This document shows positions 50,998-57,435 of a stretch of 62,746 nucleotides of DNA, in pieces. The stretch comes from a virus. The DNA lies in IMG/VR virus record IMGVR_UViG_3300044971_000798, positions 1-62,746 of that record; one strand, written 5' to 3'. Numbering within the stretch: the first letter of the stretch is position 1; each line of letters begins with the position of its first letter. Position numbers and translations under genes: made by a program. The notes beneath the pieces were generated by a model, which saw only the letters and a list, made by a program, of their open reading frames with translations, searched no databases and was not told where the DNA came from.

Positions 50998-51703
50998 TGT
51001 GATTGTCTCCAAGGAAGGAGGATTGGGGGGACTTGCGAAGCGGACCCTTAGCTTTCAGGCCCACGATGCAAGGGGACGGATCAAGAAACCGGAGGTCGTC
51101 GGCATCGCCGTCGATAACCGGATAGCCAAGCCAAGTCGCGGGCAGCCCGTTCAGGAAGGGAACTGCTACGTTCATGCCATTGGCAAGCGCCTTGCGGCAG
51201 TCGCTTAGGTTGTTGCCCGAGAAGCTGAACGTCAGCTTGTAGTTAGGGGGCAGACCCTTGCGATTAGGAATCTTGGTGTAGTCATAGAAGCCTAGCATGG
51301 ACCACCGCTGGGGTATGCCATGTCGCTCCCACCTAATGTCGGACAGGATGTTCAAGCGCAGCACCGCTTCCATGTCCAGGGCCTGGGCGTTGCGATGGAA
51401 CTGATAAATGTCAGAGTTGAGAAGGTCAAAGAAAGCAGGGCGATCCTCAAAATACATGAGGGTTCGCCGGATACGAGCGTCCTTGACCTTCTGCATAGCA
51501 CCACGACCAGCGAAGAAAAGGCAGGCCGCGCTACATTCGGTGCTGTGATTAGCGCAGGTATTGTGACCAGATTCCCAAGCCGGAGCAAGAGAAAGGCCCG
51601 CCGTAGCGAAGCCCCTCTCCATGCCCTTGATAATCTTAGGATTGCCTACCGTCAGCATACTCACATTGCGAGAAAGCTGATAGACAAGCTGGGTTGTATT
51701 CAC
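50990..51703 (-). CDS. Gp88-like phage protein (237 aa)
   Basis: The protein 'NPKIIKGMERGFATAGLSLA', then CANHSTECSAACLFFAGRG with three closely spaced Cys, then 'RRTLMYFEDRPAFFDLL', 'LRLNILSDIRWERHGIPQRW' and 'FYDYTKIPNRK' matches the phage 'gene product 88' family (PF17338 as I recall). The Cys may bind metal. Its activity is unknown. It begins with GTG on the GTGA overlapping the upstream stop. Confidence 0.75.
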   Translation of the reverse strand: MNTTQLVYQLSRNVSMLTVGNPKIIKGMERGFATAGLSLAPAWESGHNTCANHSTECSAACLFFAGRGAMQKVKDARIRRTLMYFEDRPAFFDLLNSDIYQFHRNAQALDMEAVLRLNILSDIRWERHGIPQRWSMLGFYDYTKIPNRKGLPPNYKLTFSFSGNNLSDCRKALANGMNVAVPFLNGLPATWLGYPVIDGDADDLRFLDPSPCIVGLKAKGPLRKSPQSSFLGDNHNV

Positions 51704-51948
51704 TTGCGGATTCCTATGAAGCGAGCGCGCTCAATCAGGGCGAGGAGGTCATGATGAAACGCCTCTAGTTCAGGGTTGATGTCGTAGTGCTTGGCCCATT
51801 CCTCGCTACCAGAGGGCAGACCTTCACCTAGCCTGTCATAATCAGCATTGATCATGGCGCCCACCGTAGCGGCATCTTCCATAGCTTCTTCAATGTCCCA
51901 CCTAGCTTTGGGCCAGTTAACATACTCGGGTTCACGGATTTCCGGCAT
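51700..51948 (-). CDS. Small acidic early protein (82 aa)
   Basis: I chose ATG at 51948 (MPEIREPEYVNWPKA) with GGAGG seven bases before it, just after the upstream stop. The protein is helical and acidic: 'DIEEAMEDAATVGAMINADY', 'PELEAFHHDLLALIERARF'. No known family; typical early accessory protein. Confidence 0.6.
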   Translation of the reverse strand: MPEIREPEYVNWPKARWDIEEAMEDAATVGAMINADYDRLGEGLPSGSEEWAKHYDINPELEAFHHDLLALIERARFIGIRK

Positions 51949-51950
51949 TG

Positions 51951-52304
51951 TCATTCCTCCCATTCGATCTTAATCGTTGCAACAGCGCCATTACCAACAG
52001 TTTCAGCTTGTTCCTCAGTAGGGTATAGCACACCGACTGAGGCTTCACCAAGGGTTGACCTGTATATATTGACCCATCCCTTCCGCTTCACCTTCACGTT
52101 GCGGATTTTTACACTGATATACCTGTTAGTTCCTTGAACATTATAATAATGCAGGCTGCTTTCGCCCATCCTTTCTACTTGCACAATCACCTGAAGTTCG
52201 CCGGATGATAGTAGGTAATCCCTTGATATGACCCGCGCCGGAAACCCTTCCGTGGTTTCGATAGGCTTGTCCCAATCAATAGGCTTGTCCCAATCAATTG
52301 CCAT
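51951..52304 (-). CDS. Small early protein (117 aa) with N-terminal repeat
   Basis: The N-terminus repeats IDWDKP twice in a row (an 18-base tandem repeat at about 52262-52301). The rest is beta-rich: 'FPARVISRDYLLSSGELQVI', 'NRYISVKIRNVKVKRKGWVN' and 'YRSTLGEASVGVLYPTEEQA'. Similar beta proteins with a 'DWSKPIET' start are common in phages. The role is unknown. Confidence 0.65.
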   Translation of the reverse strand: MAIDWDKPIDWDKPIETTEGFPARVISRDYLLSSGELQVIVQVERMGESSLHYYNVQGTNRYISVKIRNVKVKRKGWVNIYRSTLGEASVGVLYPTEEQAETVGNGAVATIKIEWEE

Positions 52305-52314
52305 GACTTTTCTC

Positions 52315-52503
52315 CTACAGTTGACCTAGATACTTGACGACCGGATTGCGGCAGCCAGCCTTAGCATAGGCTTCAGCGGCTTCCATCGACTCATGGTAGT
52401 TAGCCAGTTCCCACTTGGTTGTCCAGAAGGGGAGCCACCACCGCCACACTTGCACTTGATACCAGCTTTTGTAGCGGATGATCCTATAGTAGGGCTTCAA
52501 CAT
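52315..52503 (-). CDS. Small aromatic-rich protein (62 aa)
   Basis: The ATG at 52503 has GGAGG seven bases upstream inside the preceding mini gene. The protein 'YYRIIRYKSWYQVQVWRWWL', 'PFWTTKWELANYHESMEAAE' has eight Trp, which is striking, and a helical end. Function unknown. Confidence 0.65.
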   Translation of the reverse strand: MLKPYYRIIRYKSWYQVQVWRWWLPFWTTKWELANYHESMEAAEAYAKAGCRNPVVKYLGQL

Positions 52504-52601
52504 TACCAAATCCTCCAGAGTTTGCGGCCCCACCGTAGGTAGAGCCAACCAAGAGCGCCCTGGCTAATCCGGGGAACCCAAAAGAACGGACGTTCAGGCA
52601 T
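52503..52601 (-). CDS. Mini gene (32 aa), Trp-rich basic peptide
   Basis: An ATG at 52601 overlaps the upstream stop (TGATG), and the stop TAA overlaps the next ATG (TAATG). The peptide 'PERPFFWVPRISQGALGWLY' then LRWGRKLWRIW is basic and aromatic. The exact coupling at both ends supports real translation; the peptide may simply pass ribosomes to the next gene. Confidence 0.5.
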   Translation of the reverse strand: MPERPFFWVPRISQGALGWLYLRWGRKLWRIW

Positions 52602-53005
52602 CACTTCACCCTAGTGACGAAGATGCCCGGCTTATCATTACGCAAGCCGCGCTTAGTGCTAACCTGAATGTCCTGACCACGTTCACGAAGGCGAACCGCC
52701 GTGTTCATGAAAATCTTAGACACGCGCCGCTGATCCTTAGCCTTATAGAACTTGGTGCTGCCAAGGCGCATAGCCATGATAAACTCGGCAATGCGGTGCT
52801 GCTCTGAAGTAGGGCGGAAGAACGGGGTCTTAACCTCGGCACTCTGCTCAGGCATAGCAAACAATTCCGCCTGGGGTTCAGCCAAAGGGGTGATGATGGT
52901 GCGGGGCTTAGCTTCTGAAGCCTGCTTCTTCGCCATCTCGGGCAGCTTGTCGAGGGGAATGTCCAGCTTAAGGGAGCCAAGGGTGATGGTAAGGATGTTA
53001 GACAT
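52601..53005 (-). CDS. Early protein with possible DNA-binding C-terminus (134 aa)
   Basis: The start 'NILTITLGSLKLDIPLDKLP' is followed by a linker and a basic domain 'FYKAKDQRRVSKIFMNTAVR', 'LRERGQDIQVSTKRGLRNDK' and PGIFVTRVK, which looks like a winged helix. A regulatory role is possible. It precedes the mini gene at 52503. Confidence 0.6.
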   Translation of the reverse strand: MSNILTITLGSLKLDIPLDKLPEMAKKQASEAKPRTIITPLAEPQAELFAMPEQSAEVKTPFFRPTSEQHRIAEFIMAMRLGSTKFYKAKDQRRVSKIFMNTAVRLRERGQDIQVSTKRGLRNDKPGIFVTRVK

Positions 53006-53049
53006 AGGTGCTTCTCCATTGAAGCGGTTAGGATATGCAGCGGATGCTG

Positions 53050-53103
53050 CCAGAACCAGCCATCATGACTAGTTCTGGAAGCACCCCACCGTAAGGCAGG
53101 GTG
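53050..53103 (-). promoter_or_regulatory. Two inverted repeats between early genes
   Basis: CCAGAAC (53050-53056) and GTTCTGG (53072-53078) form seven-base arms, and CACCC/GGGTG (53082-53103) form a second hairpin. They fill the only gap of about 100 bases in the early leftward block, between 53006 and 53110. They may end or process the leader transcript or bind a regulator; no T run is seen. Confidence 0.4.
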
Positions 53104-53110
53104 TCCTACG

Positions 53111-53296
53111 TTAGGCAGCCTCCTCGGCAAGATCATAGTAAGGATAGACCCCCTTACCACGGGTTTGAAGGCTGAGCAAGGTGCGATCAGCGACCGCCCT
53201 AGCTTCCCAAATGGACGCAACCACGATGGGCTGCTGCTGCTCAATCATGTTACCCCACTTGTTAGCGAGGTAGAAGGACGCGGTGAACCGCTTCAT
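53111..53296 (-). CDS. Small early protein (61 aa)
   Basis: The sequence KRFTASFYLANKWGNMIEQQ then 'PIVVASIWEARAVADRTLLS' is a beta-alpha small protein. It starts three bases after the stop of the upstream gene. AAGGAG precedes the ATG. Unknown function. Confidence 0.6.
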   Translation of the reverse strand: MKRFTASFYLANKWGNMIEQQQPIVVASIWEARAVADRTLLSLQTRGKGVYPYYDLAEEAA

Positions 53297-53299
53297 GGC

Positions 53300-53623
53300 T
53301 TAGGCTCCTTGTGAAAGGGGTTTGCGAATGATGAGGCTGACGGGGACGCGATCTTGTTTAGACCAGCCTTCATCCCACTTGCGGTTCCTTTCTATAACGG
53401 CATCGACCGCGTCTTGATCTTCTAGGGGTCCACGAAGGGACCTGCTCCAGCGATCCCCGCAGCAGGGGCAATCCATATTCTCATCGACACCATCGAAGTA
53501 AAGACCATTGGCTTCAGCAATGGTGTCAGCTTCCTCGTGACTTGAAGCTTCGATAAATACATTCAAGGCGGGTTCCATAAAAACCCCACCTGAATTGTTC
53601 TGATCGTAGTGATAGAAGGGCAT
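53300..53623 (-). CDS. Small early protein with zinc knuckle (107 aa)
   Basis: The protein 'LNVFIEASSHEEADTIAEAN', 'GLYFDGVDENMDCPCCGDRW' has CPCCGDRW, a short Cys cluster that may bind zinc, and a C-terminal 'VSLIIRKPLSQGA'. This pattern, with 'DCxCCGxRW', is common in phage early proteins (a DUF7296-like family, from memory). AAGGAG precedes the ATG. Confidence 0.7.
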   Translation of the reverse strand: MPFYHYDQNNSGGVFMEPALNVFIEASSHEEADTIAEANGLYFDGVDENMDCPCCGDRWSRSLRGPLEDQDAVDAVIERNRKWDEGWSKQDRVPVSLIIRKPLSQGA

Positions 53624-53626
53624 GGC

Positions 53627-53848
53627 TTAGGCTCCTTGTTTGGCTAGGAAGTCGGCAGCTTCGACCAGCTTTTTGGCTAGGTCGCGTAGCTGTTGGGCGG
53701 TGAAGTAGATGCAGGGCGCTGCGTCTGCCGTTACCATTTCAATCTCAATTGAGAAAGTGTTATCGAATTGCGGTGCATAGATAGAGGCACCACGATAACC
53801 TAGGTGAAGGAGGTCGCCGTCGATGTCCTTAAAGGCGATGGGTTCCAT
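53627..53848 (-). CDS. Small early protein (73 aa)
   Basis: The sequence 'IAFKDIDGDLLHLGYRGASI', 'FSIEIEMVTADAAPCIYFTA' then 'QQLRDLAKKLVEAADFLAKQ' is a beta-then-helix small protein like many phage early proteins. It is spaced three bases from both neighbours' coding ends with AGGAG sites. Unknown function. Confidence 0.65.
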   Translation of the reverse strand: MEPIAFKDIDGDLLHLGYRGASIYAPQFDNTFSIEIEMVTADAAPCIYFTAQQLRDLAKKLVEAADFLAKQGA

Positions 53849-53851
53849 GGA

Positions 53852-54118
53852 TTAGTCCTCCTGCGGAAGGGCGGCAATCCTAGACATAATAGCAAGGACT
53901 TGATCGGGGGTCTGGTAGCCTATCACGTCATCGTGTTCGCCTAGCTTGACCCATTCACCGCCGTGGCTCTTGAACGCTGCTACTTCAGCATTAGCTGACT
54001 TAGCGCCGTCCTTGCCATGGCGGTTGGCACAGTAGTTTCCGTGTCCGAATTGAACAGAAACTGTATAGCCGTTGGCAAAGAGCATCTTAAAGCCCTTGCC
54101 CATTGTGATGTTGAACAT
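53852..54118 (-). CDS. Small early protein (88 aa)
   Basis: The ATG at 54118 has GAGGAGG upstream and is preferred over a start seven codons earlier. The sequence 'FANGYTVSVQFGHGNYCANR', 'SANAEVAAFKSHGGEWVKLG' and 'VIGYQTPDQVLAIMSRIAAL' matches a small phage protein type with a beta hairpin and terminal helix. Unknown function. Confidence 0.65.
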   Translation of the reverse strand: MFNITMGKGFKMLFANGYTVSVQFGHGNYCANRHGKDGAKSANAEVAAFKSHGGEWVKLGEHDDVIGYQTPDQVLAIMSRIAALPQED

Positions 54119-54122
54119 GAGA

Positions 54123-54386
54123 TTAGTCCTCCTCGGCAAAGTCGGCAGCTAGGCGCATACGTCTAGCTTCGTTGATTTCGTATTGTCCATCATTAGCGTC
54201 AGAGTCACGCTCTTCTAGATAGGCTTTAATGGATGAGAGGGCATAGTCAATGCGATGCTTGGCTACATTAACGAATAGCGGCTCTTCTCTAAGCGCGTCT
54301 TTGGCATCGCTCAGTAGATCCGTAAGGCGTCTCAAGAGCTTGGTTTCGTCGATCATGTGCATGAACAATTCAGCATTCATGGGCAT
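54123..54386 (-). CDS. First gene of the leftward block (87 aa)
   Basis: The start at 54386 has GGAG eight bases upstream; a second ATG two codons on is possible. The protein is helical: 'MIDETKLLRRLTDLLSDAKD', 'FVNVAKHRIDYALSSIKAYL'. It is the first gene after the leftward promoter at 54667-54695, with a leader of about 275 bases. Unknown function. Confidence 0.65.
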   Translation of the reverse strand: MPMNAELFMHMIDETKLLRRLTDLLSDAKDALREEPLFVNVAKHRIDYALSSIKAYLEERDSDANDGQYEINEARRMRLAADFAEED

Positions 54387-54405
54387 AGGTCAGCACTCCT
54401 GCTAA

Positions 54406-54441
54406 CTAGAACAGTCAGGCACGATTGCACGGCTGTTCTAG
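54406..54441 (-). promoter_or_regulatory. Inverted repeat in the leader before the leftward genes
   Basis: CTAGAACAG (54406-54414) and CTGTTCTAG (54433-54441) are perfect nine-base arms around an 18-base loop. The hairpin lies 20 bases before the first ATG, just outside the ribosome site, so it could control translation or bind a regulator. Confidence 0.5.
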
Positions 54442-54616
54442 GTAACAGGGAATAGGCCCGCAGTCATAGACTACAGGTTCTTCCCTATCGGATTATGGCT
54501 AAATTCGCTCTTTATTGGGCTGTTGCCAAGATGTCTCGACGGCTGCGAGGATACTGCCACATATCCTATTCGCTACATTTACACCCAGCGCATTTTAATG
54601 ATGGGTCCACCGCAAA

Positions 54617-54630
54617 GATAATCTTATCTG
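54617..54630. promoter_or_regulatory. Palindrome in the leftward leader
   Basis: AGATAA-TC-TTATCT is a palindrome with six-base arms about 40 bases downstream of the leftward promoter start. It is a candidate operator or small hairpin. Its role is not shown. Confidence 0.35.
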
Positions 54631-54666
54631 CACCTCTCGACCGGGCAGATCGGGGTGACGGCCAGA

Positions 54667-54695
54667 ACCATAGACCGGATCGGCGAACGTGTCAA
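54667..54695 (-). promoter_or_regulatory. Main leftward sigma70 promoter
   Basis: On the minus strand a perfect TTGACA (54695-54690) lies 17 bases before TATGGT (54672-54667). RNA would start near 54660 and read into the early block 54386 to 36349 and beyond. No gene is seen between 54387 and 55461; an open frame at 54495-54755 lacks a ribosome site. Confidence 0.6.
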
Positions 54696-54817
54696 GCGAA
54701 TTTTTTTCGGCAGCGATTTCAACGGCTTGTGGGTCGATCCTCATGCGGTTTGTGAAGTTGCCGACTGGCAATCATTGCGATCCGGCAAGCAGCCTTCCGT
54801 GTAAATAGACCTAGGGC

Positions 54818-54846
54818 TTGATTTACTGACTAGCCTAAGTTACTAT
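54818..54846 (+). promoter_or_regulatory. Possible rightward promoter in the control region
   Basis: TTGATT (54818-54823) and TACTAT (54841-54846) are 17 bases apart. A transcript would read through repeat unit A and the TG tract toward the gene at 55462. It is also placed where a primer transcript for replication could begin. Confidence 0.4.
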
Positions 54847-54926
54847 GTAGTCTAGTGCTATACTGCCAATACTCCGCGCCCCTGCCTAGCTTGGTGAGGG
54901 GGCTAAATAGATTCTCACCAGAGAAG

Positions 54927-54947
54927 CCAATGAAATCAATAACTTAC
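54927..54947 (+). repeat. Control-region 21-base motif, copy 1
   Basis: CCAATGAAATCAATAACTTAC. Three more copies follow in the same orientation at 55068, 55332 and 56548. The shared core is CCAATGAwwTCA followed by a TTA. All lie in the divergent control region, so they are candidate iterons or operators. Confidence 0.6.
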
Positions 54948-54954
54948 AAGCCCA

Positions 54955-55055
54955 GGTGAGGGAGTGAGAATGGTGAGCAGCTAACTTCCAGATTAGGAAA
55001 AGAAGCTATATAATATAATAGAAGTTTGCCCCGACCCACGCTCACTTTCTCACCC
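54955..55055. repeat. Cruciform-like unit A: GTGAG cluster, AT core, CTCAC cluster
   Basis: Three GTGAG words at 54956-54976 face CTCAC words at 55041-55055 across about 60 bases with an AT-rich core (TATATAATATAATAG, 55006-55020). The two flanks are rough inverted repeats, so the DNA or RNA could fold into a long hairpin. Copy 2 of the 21-base motif follows at 55068-55088. The arrangement is repeated as unit B at 56442-56543. Confidence 0.7.
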
Positions 55056-55067
55056 GCGCCCACTTTC

Positions 55068-55088
55068 CCAATGATTTCAGTAGCTTAG
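55068..55088 (+). repeat. Control-region 21-base motif, copy 2
   Basis: CCAATGATTTCAGTAGCTTAG, 13 bases after the CTCAC cluster of unit A, as in unit B. Confidence 0.6.
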
Positions 55089-55173
55089 CTAGTGAAGGTT
55101 TACGAATGACACTCACCCTCTCTCACTCTAACTCTGCCCTAGCTCTAGCCTAGATGCGCGTATGCGCGCGGGC

Positions 55174-55224
<51 letters not shown>

Positions 55225-55331
55225 CGTGCGCGTGCATAGGCGCGTGCGACTAGGGCAGGCTAGGTAGGGAACAAAGAGGGAACGAGCAGGGGGCTAGATG
55301 GGCCAAAGAGAATTGTAACAAAATGTAACTG

Positions 55332-55352
55332 CCAATGATTTCAATGGGTTAG
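55332..55352 (+). repeat. Control-region 21-base motif, copy 3
   Basis: CCAATGATTTCAATGGGTTAG, 110 bases upstream of the gene at 55462. A direct repeat GTAAC-AAAAT-GTAAC lies just before it (55315-55329). Confidence 0.55.
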
Positions 55353-55461
55353 GGCTATTGCAATGCCTGGGGCTTTGTGAAATTATAATTGGGCCAAGGC
55401 GGAAAGCGCTAAGGCGGGACCGGACCCTATCCGGGGCGCATAACCTAAGGAAATCAGCGCC

Positions 55462-55884
55462 ATGTCTATTAAAATCAATACCTATGTTTCGAAGGCTGGT
55501 AAGGAATTTCGTTCGCTTAGCGTTGCCGATATTTTCGCGGCGCTTGGGATGCCGGAGCAAGCGGCGGCGGGATGCGGTTTGACGCCAGACGGTAAAACCC
55601 TGCTTTTGTGGGAACCGAAGGCGCCTAAGCAAGAGAAGGCGCCGCACATTGCCAAGGAAATGCAAGCCGCCATTACCGCATGGGCGGAGCATATCAAAAG
55701 CGGGGCTGGCAAGCTTGAAGATATTCAAGACAAGGTGTTGCGGGATAGCGTTGCACGCCTAATGAAGCCCGCCCCTATTCAAATGCCGCCCACCAAACAG
55801 GCAATCCAGATGCCCCCCGCGCGCCAAGTAAATGAAACTGGTCCTGTTGGCGTGACCATCACCCGGCGGAAAAAGGTAGCATAA
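55462..55884 (+). CDS. Protein coded inside the control region (140 aa)
   Basis: The start has AAGGA upstream. The N-terminal part 'INTYVSKAGKEFRSLSVADI' and 'FAALGMPEQAAAGCGLTPDG' looks like a small folded domain; the C-terminus repeats 'IQMPPTKQAIQMPPARQ' and ends in basic RRKKVA. It stands alone, framed by the repeat region and a perfect terminator, between the two divergent gene blocks. A gene in this place might encode an origin-binding or regulatory protein, but no family is recognised. Confidence 0.7.
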   Translation: MSIKINTYVSKAGKEFRSLSVADIFAALGMPEQAAAGCGLTPDGKTLLLWEPKAPKQEKAPHIAKEMQAAITAWAEHIKSGAGKLEDIQDKVLRDSVARLMKPAPIQMPPTKQAIQMPPARQVNETGPVGVTITRRKKVA

Positions 55885-55896
55885 ACAAAGAGTTAG

Positions 55897-55926
55897 CCCC
55901 TAGGCAGAAATGCTTAGGGGTTTTTT
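55897..55926 (+). terminator. Intrinsic terminator after the 55462 gene
   Basis: CCCCTAGGC-AGAAAT-GCTTAGGGG (one G-T pair) is followed by TTTTTTC. It is a textbook intrinsic terminator 13 bases after the stop codon and isolates this gene's transcript. Confidence 0.92.
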
Positions 55927-56140
55927 CTTGCCTAGGCCTAGGTATATTTTCCTATCTAGCCTCTAGTCTAGAGGGAATCTATTCCCATCCGACCAGGGCG
56001 CCGCCAGGAATCTATTCCGCCAGCCGAGGGGGTAGGCCGGGGCGGGGCTGGAAAATTACGCCCGGTCAGGCTCTGTATCAGTATGCCCCTACCAAAATCG
56101 CGCGTATTTTTAGACTTGCCTTTCTTTCGCCACAATCCCC

Positions 56141-56320
56141 CTATCCCATTTTCATAGGCCCGCCACCCGTATAGCCCCGCGACAACGCCTTCAACATTTC
56201 GTAAAGCGCCTGCTGCACTTCCGTCTCGGTAAACGCCCGGCCATCCTTCGCATAAGCTTCCCGCATGCAATCCTGCAAACTAGACCACATCTGCTTTGCA
56301 AATTCTTCGCGTGTCACCAT
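56141..56320 (-). CDS. Possible small helical protein (59 aa)
   Basis: From the ATG at 56320 the frame gives VTREEFAKQMWSSLQDCMRE then 'AYAKDGRAFTETEVQQALYE', a convincing amphipathic helical protein. The ribosome site is weak (GGGTGTGGG). It is the only leftward frame in the control region. The flanks 55927-56140 and 56321-56441 show no gene. Confidence 0.45.
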   Translation of the reverse strand: MVTREEFAKQMWSSLQDCMREAYAKDGRAFTETEVQQALYEMLKALSRGYTGGGPMKMG

Positions 56321-56441
56321 GCCCACACCCTACCCGAAACCCAGGCGCCCGTCAACCCCCGGCGCGGGTGAGTTTCTGTTTGTAAAGCTCACCGCAACCC
56401 TCACCAAAAAGATGTAGTCATATCAAGCGATTAGCTCAAAA

Positions 56442-56543
56442 GTGAGAAAGGTGAGGAAGGTGAGCGCCCCCTTCTTATCAGAGAAGAAAGTATATAATAT
56501 ATAAAAGGTAGGCGATTTTACGCTCACCTCACTCACCGCTCAC
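56442..56543. repeat. Cruciform-like unit B: GTGAG cluster, AT core, CTCAC cluster
   Basis: GTGAGAAAGGTGAGGAAGG then GTGAGCG (56442-56466) faces CGCTCACCTCACTCACCGC then TCAC (56521-56543); GGTGAGCG and CGCTCACC are perfect complements. Between them lies the AT core TATATAATATATAAAAGG (56491-56508). The order of elements, including motif copy 4 five bases downstream, is the same as in unit A about 1.5 kb away. Confidence 0.7.
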
Positions 56544-56547
56544 TTAT

Positions 56548-56568
56548 CCAATGATATCAATGACTTAG
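56548..56568 (+). repeat. Control-region 21-base motif, copy 4
   Basis: CCAATGATATCAATGACTTAG, the copy closest to the consensus, with a central TGATATCA palindrome. It follows the CTCAC cluster of unit B. Confidence 0.6.
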
Positions 56569-56730
56569 CCCGCGCCCCCGAGGTGAAGAAGAGTGACCTT
56601 CTCTCACATCGTTTCGTTTAGCTACCATCTCTAGACGCCGGGCGCATTTCGGCAAGGTAGACTTATATATACCAGAAATCTACTCCAAATACAAGCCCTC
56701 GGCCCCGACGGGTCCCGCGCAGACGCGCCC

Positions 56731-56759
56731 TTGACATCCGGCGCAGGCTTTGTTATATT
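56731..56759 (+). promoter_or_regulatory. Strong sigma70 promoter, rightward
   Basis: A perfect TTGACA (56731-56736) and TATATT (56754-56759) are 17 bases apart. RNA would start near 56766 and carry a leader of about 260 bases toward the thyX operon. Confidence 0.75.
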
Positions 56760-56770
56760 GCGCCCTGTGA

Positions 56771-56852
56771 TCTGATCCTGCACCAAGCAGGGGTAGGACC
56801 GCACCATGCGGGAGACAGGCCATATGCGTCCAGTCAACTTCCTGCGTCACTA
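56771..56852 (+). ncRNA. Candidate structured leader with mini reading frame
   Basis: Directly after the promoter start, CCTGC-ACCAA-GCAGG and CCGCA-CCA-TGCGG form two consecutive hairpins with similar sequence around the loops (GCACCA). A nine-codon frame (MRPVNFLRH, 56823-56852) with GGGAG upstream follows. The arrangement could be a leader peptide or riboregulator for the dNTP-synthesis genes. It is not a known riboswitch that I can identify. Confidence 0.3.
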
Positions 56853-56941
56853 AACTACACTAATAGCTCCTTTCGTAACTAGCCGGGCGACTGTCTTTCT
56901 ATAGGGTCTTGGGGCGTCTCGCCCACCGGCATTTTCATATC

Positions 56942-56957
56942 ATTACAAAAATGTAAT
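56942..56957. promoter_or_regulatory. Palindrome before the thyX promoter
   Basis: ATTACA-AAAA-TGTAAT has perfect six-base arms, 12 bases upstream of the -35 of the next promoter. It is a good candidate operator. Confidence 0.4.
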
Positions 56958-56968
56958 TCGTCGACACG

Positions 56969-56997
56969 TTGACACCCTCGCGTCCCTGCCTTATACA
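56969..56997 (+). promoter_or_regulatory. Sigma70 promoter for the thyX-RNR operon
   Basis: A perfect TTGACA (56969-56974) and TATACA (56992-56997) are 17 bases apart, placing the RNA start near 57004, 22 bases before the GTG of the first gene. Together with the promoter at 56731 it gives two rightward starts. Confidence 0.75.
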
Positions 56998-57025
56998 CAT
57001 CTTCCCACCAACAAAGGAGAGGGCA

Positions 57026-57226
57026 GTGGAACTACCTAGTGCAGATCGATTTGATCTGGAACAAGCCATCATGCAATGCTGGGGCGTTGTCGATGACCTG
57101 AAGTCTTTCGTAGCCCAGGACGCTGCGCCAGAAGACTACACGGCCATGGCCCGCGTCTATCAGAAGCACTTTGAATATCTGATGGCTATCTTCGAAAAGA
57201 TGCTGGAAGATCGGAAGCTAGGATGA
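57026..57226 (+). CDS. First small gene of the rightward early operon (66 aa)
   Basis: A GTG start (57026) follows AAAGGAG. The protein is an acidic helix: 'LPSADRFDLEQAIMQCWGVV', 'YQKHFEYLMAIFEKMLEDRK'. Small proteins with 'DLEQ.IM.CW.V.DDL' are common beside phage nucleotide genes; function unknown. It overlaps the next gene (ATGA). Confidence 0.7.
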   Translation: MELPSADRFDLEQAIMQCWGVVDDLKSFVAQDAAPEDYTAMARVYQKHFEYLMAIFEKMLEDRKLG

Positions 57227-57435
57227 CTGACGACACCATGGAACTCACCCACCAAGATTTGGTCGAGGCGCTGGATCGGATCATCCGTCAGCTTGAAGTC
57301 CTTGACAACGCAGCCATCATGAAGTCCCTGAACCTGGGCATGTTCGATATTGACGAGATGATCAAGATCGTCGTACTGTACAAAAGTAAGGTGGTCGTTG
57401 ACGCCCACAAGCAAGGAGTTCTGGAATGGAAGTAA
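57223..57435 (+). CDS. Small helical protein (70 aa)
   Basis: The sequence 'LTHQDLVEALDRIIRQLEVL', 'MFDIDEMIKIVVLYKSKVVV' is a compact helical protein coupled to both neighbours: it starts on ATGA with the upstream gene and its end overlaps the thyX start by ten bases. Function unknown; possibly a partner of the upstream protein. Confidence 0.65.
   Translation: MTDDTMELTHQDLVEALDRIIRQLEVLDNAAIMKSLNLGMFDIDEMIKIVVLYKSKVVVDAHKQGVLEWK

Noticed and set aside
54495-54755. Rightward open frame of 86 codons in the control region
   Set aside because: It has no ribosome site, an unlikely composition (many His, Arg and Cys), and overlaps the leftward promoter and leader.
55294-55728. Leftward open frame of 144 codons opposite the 55462 gene
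   Set aside because: It is the reverse of a well-supported gene with a terminator; its sequence is Arg/Leu-rich as expected of a shadow.
56631-56837. Leftward open frame of 68 codons
   Set aside because: It runs opposite to a strong promoter and structured leader, without ribosome site or protein-like sequence.
56771-56852. Cobalamin riboswitch before the B12-dependent RNR operon
   Set aside because: GCGGGAGACAGGCC resembles the end of such riboswitches, but the transcript would be far too short and the core box is missing.
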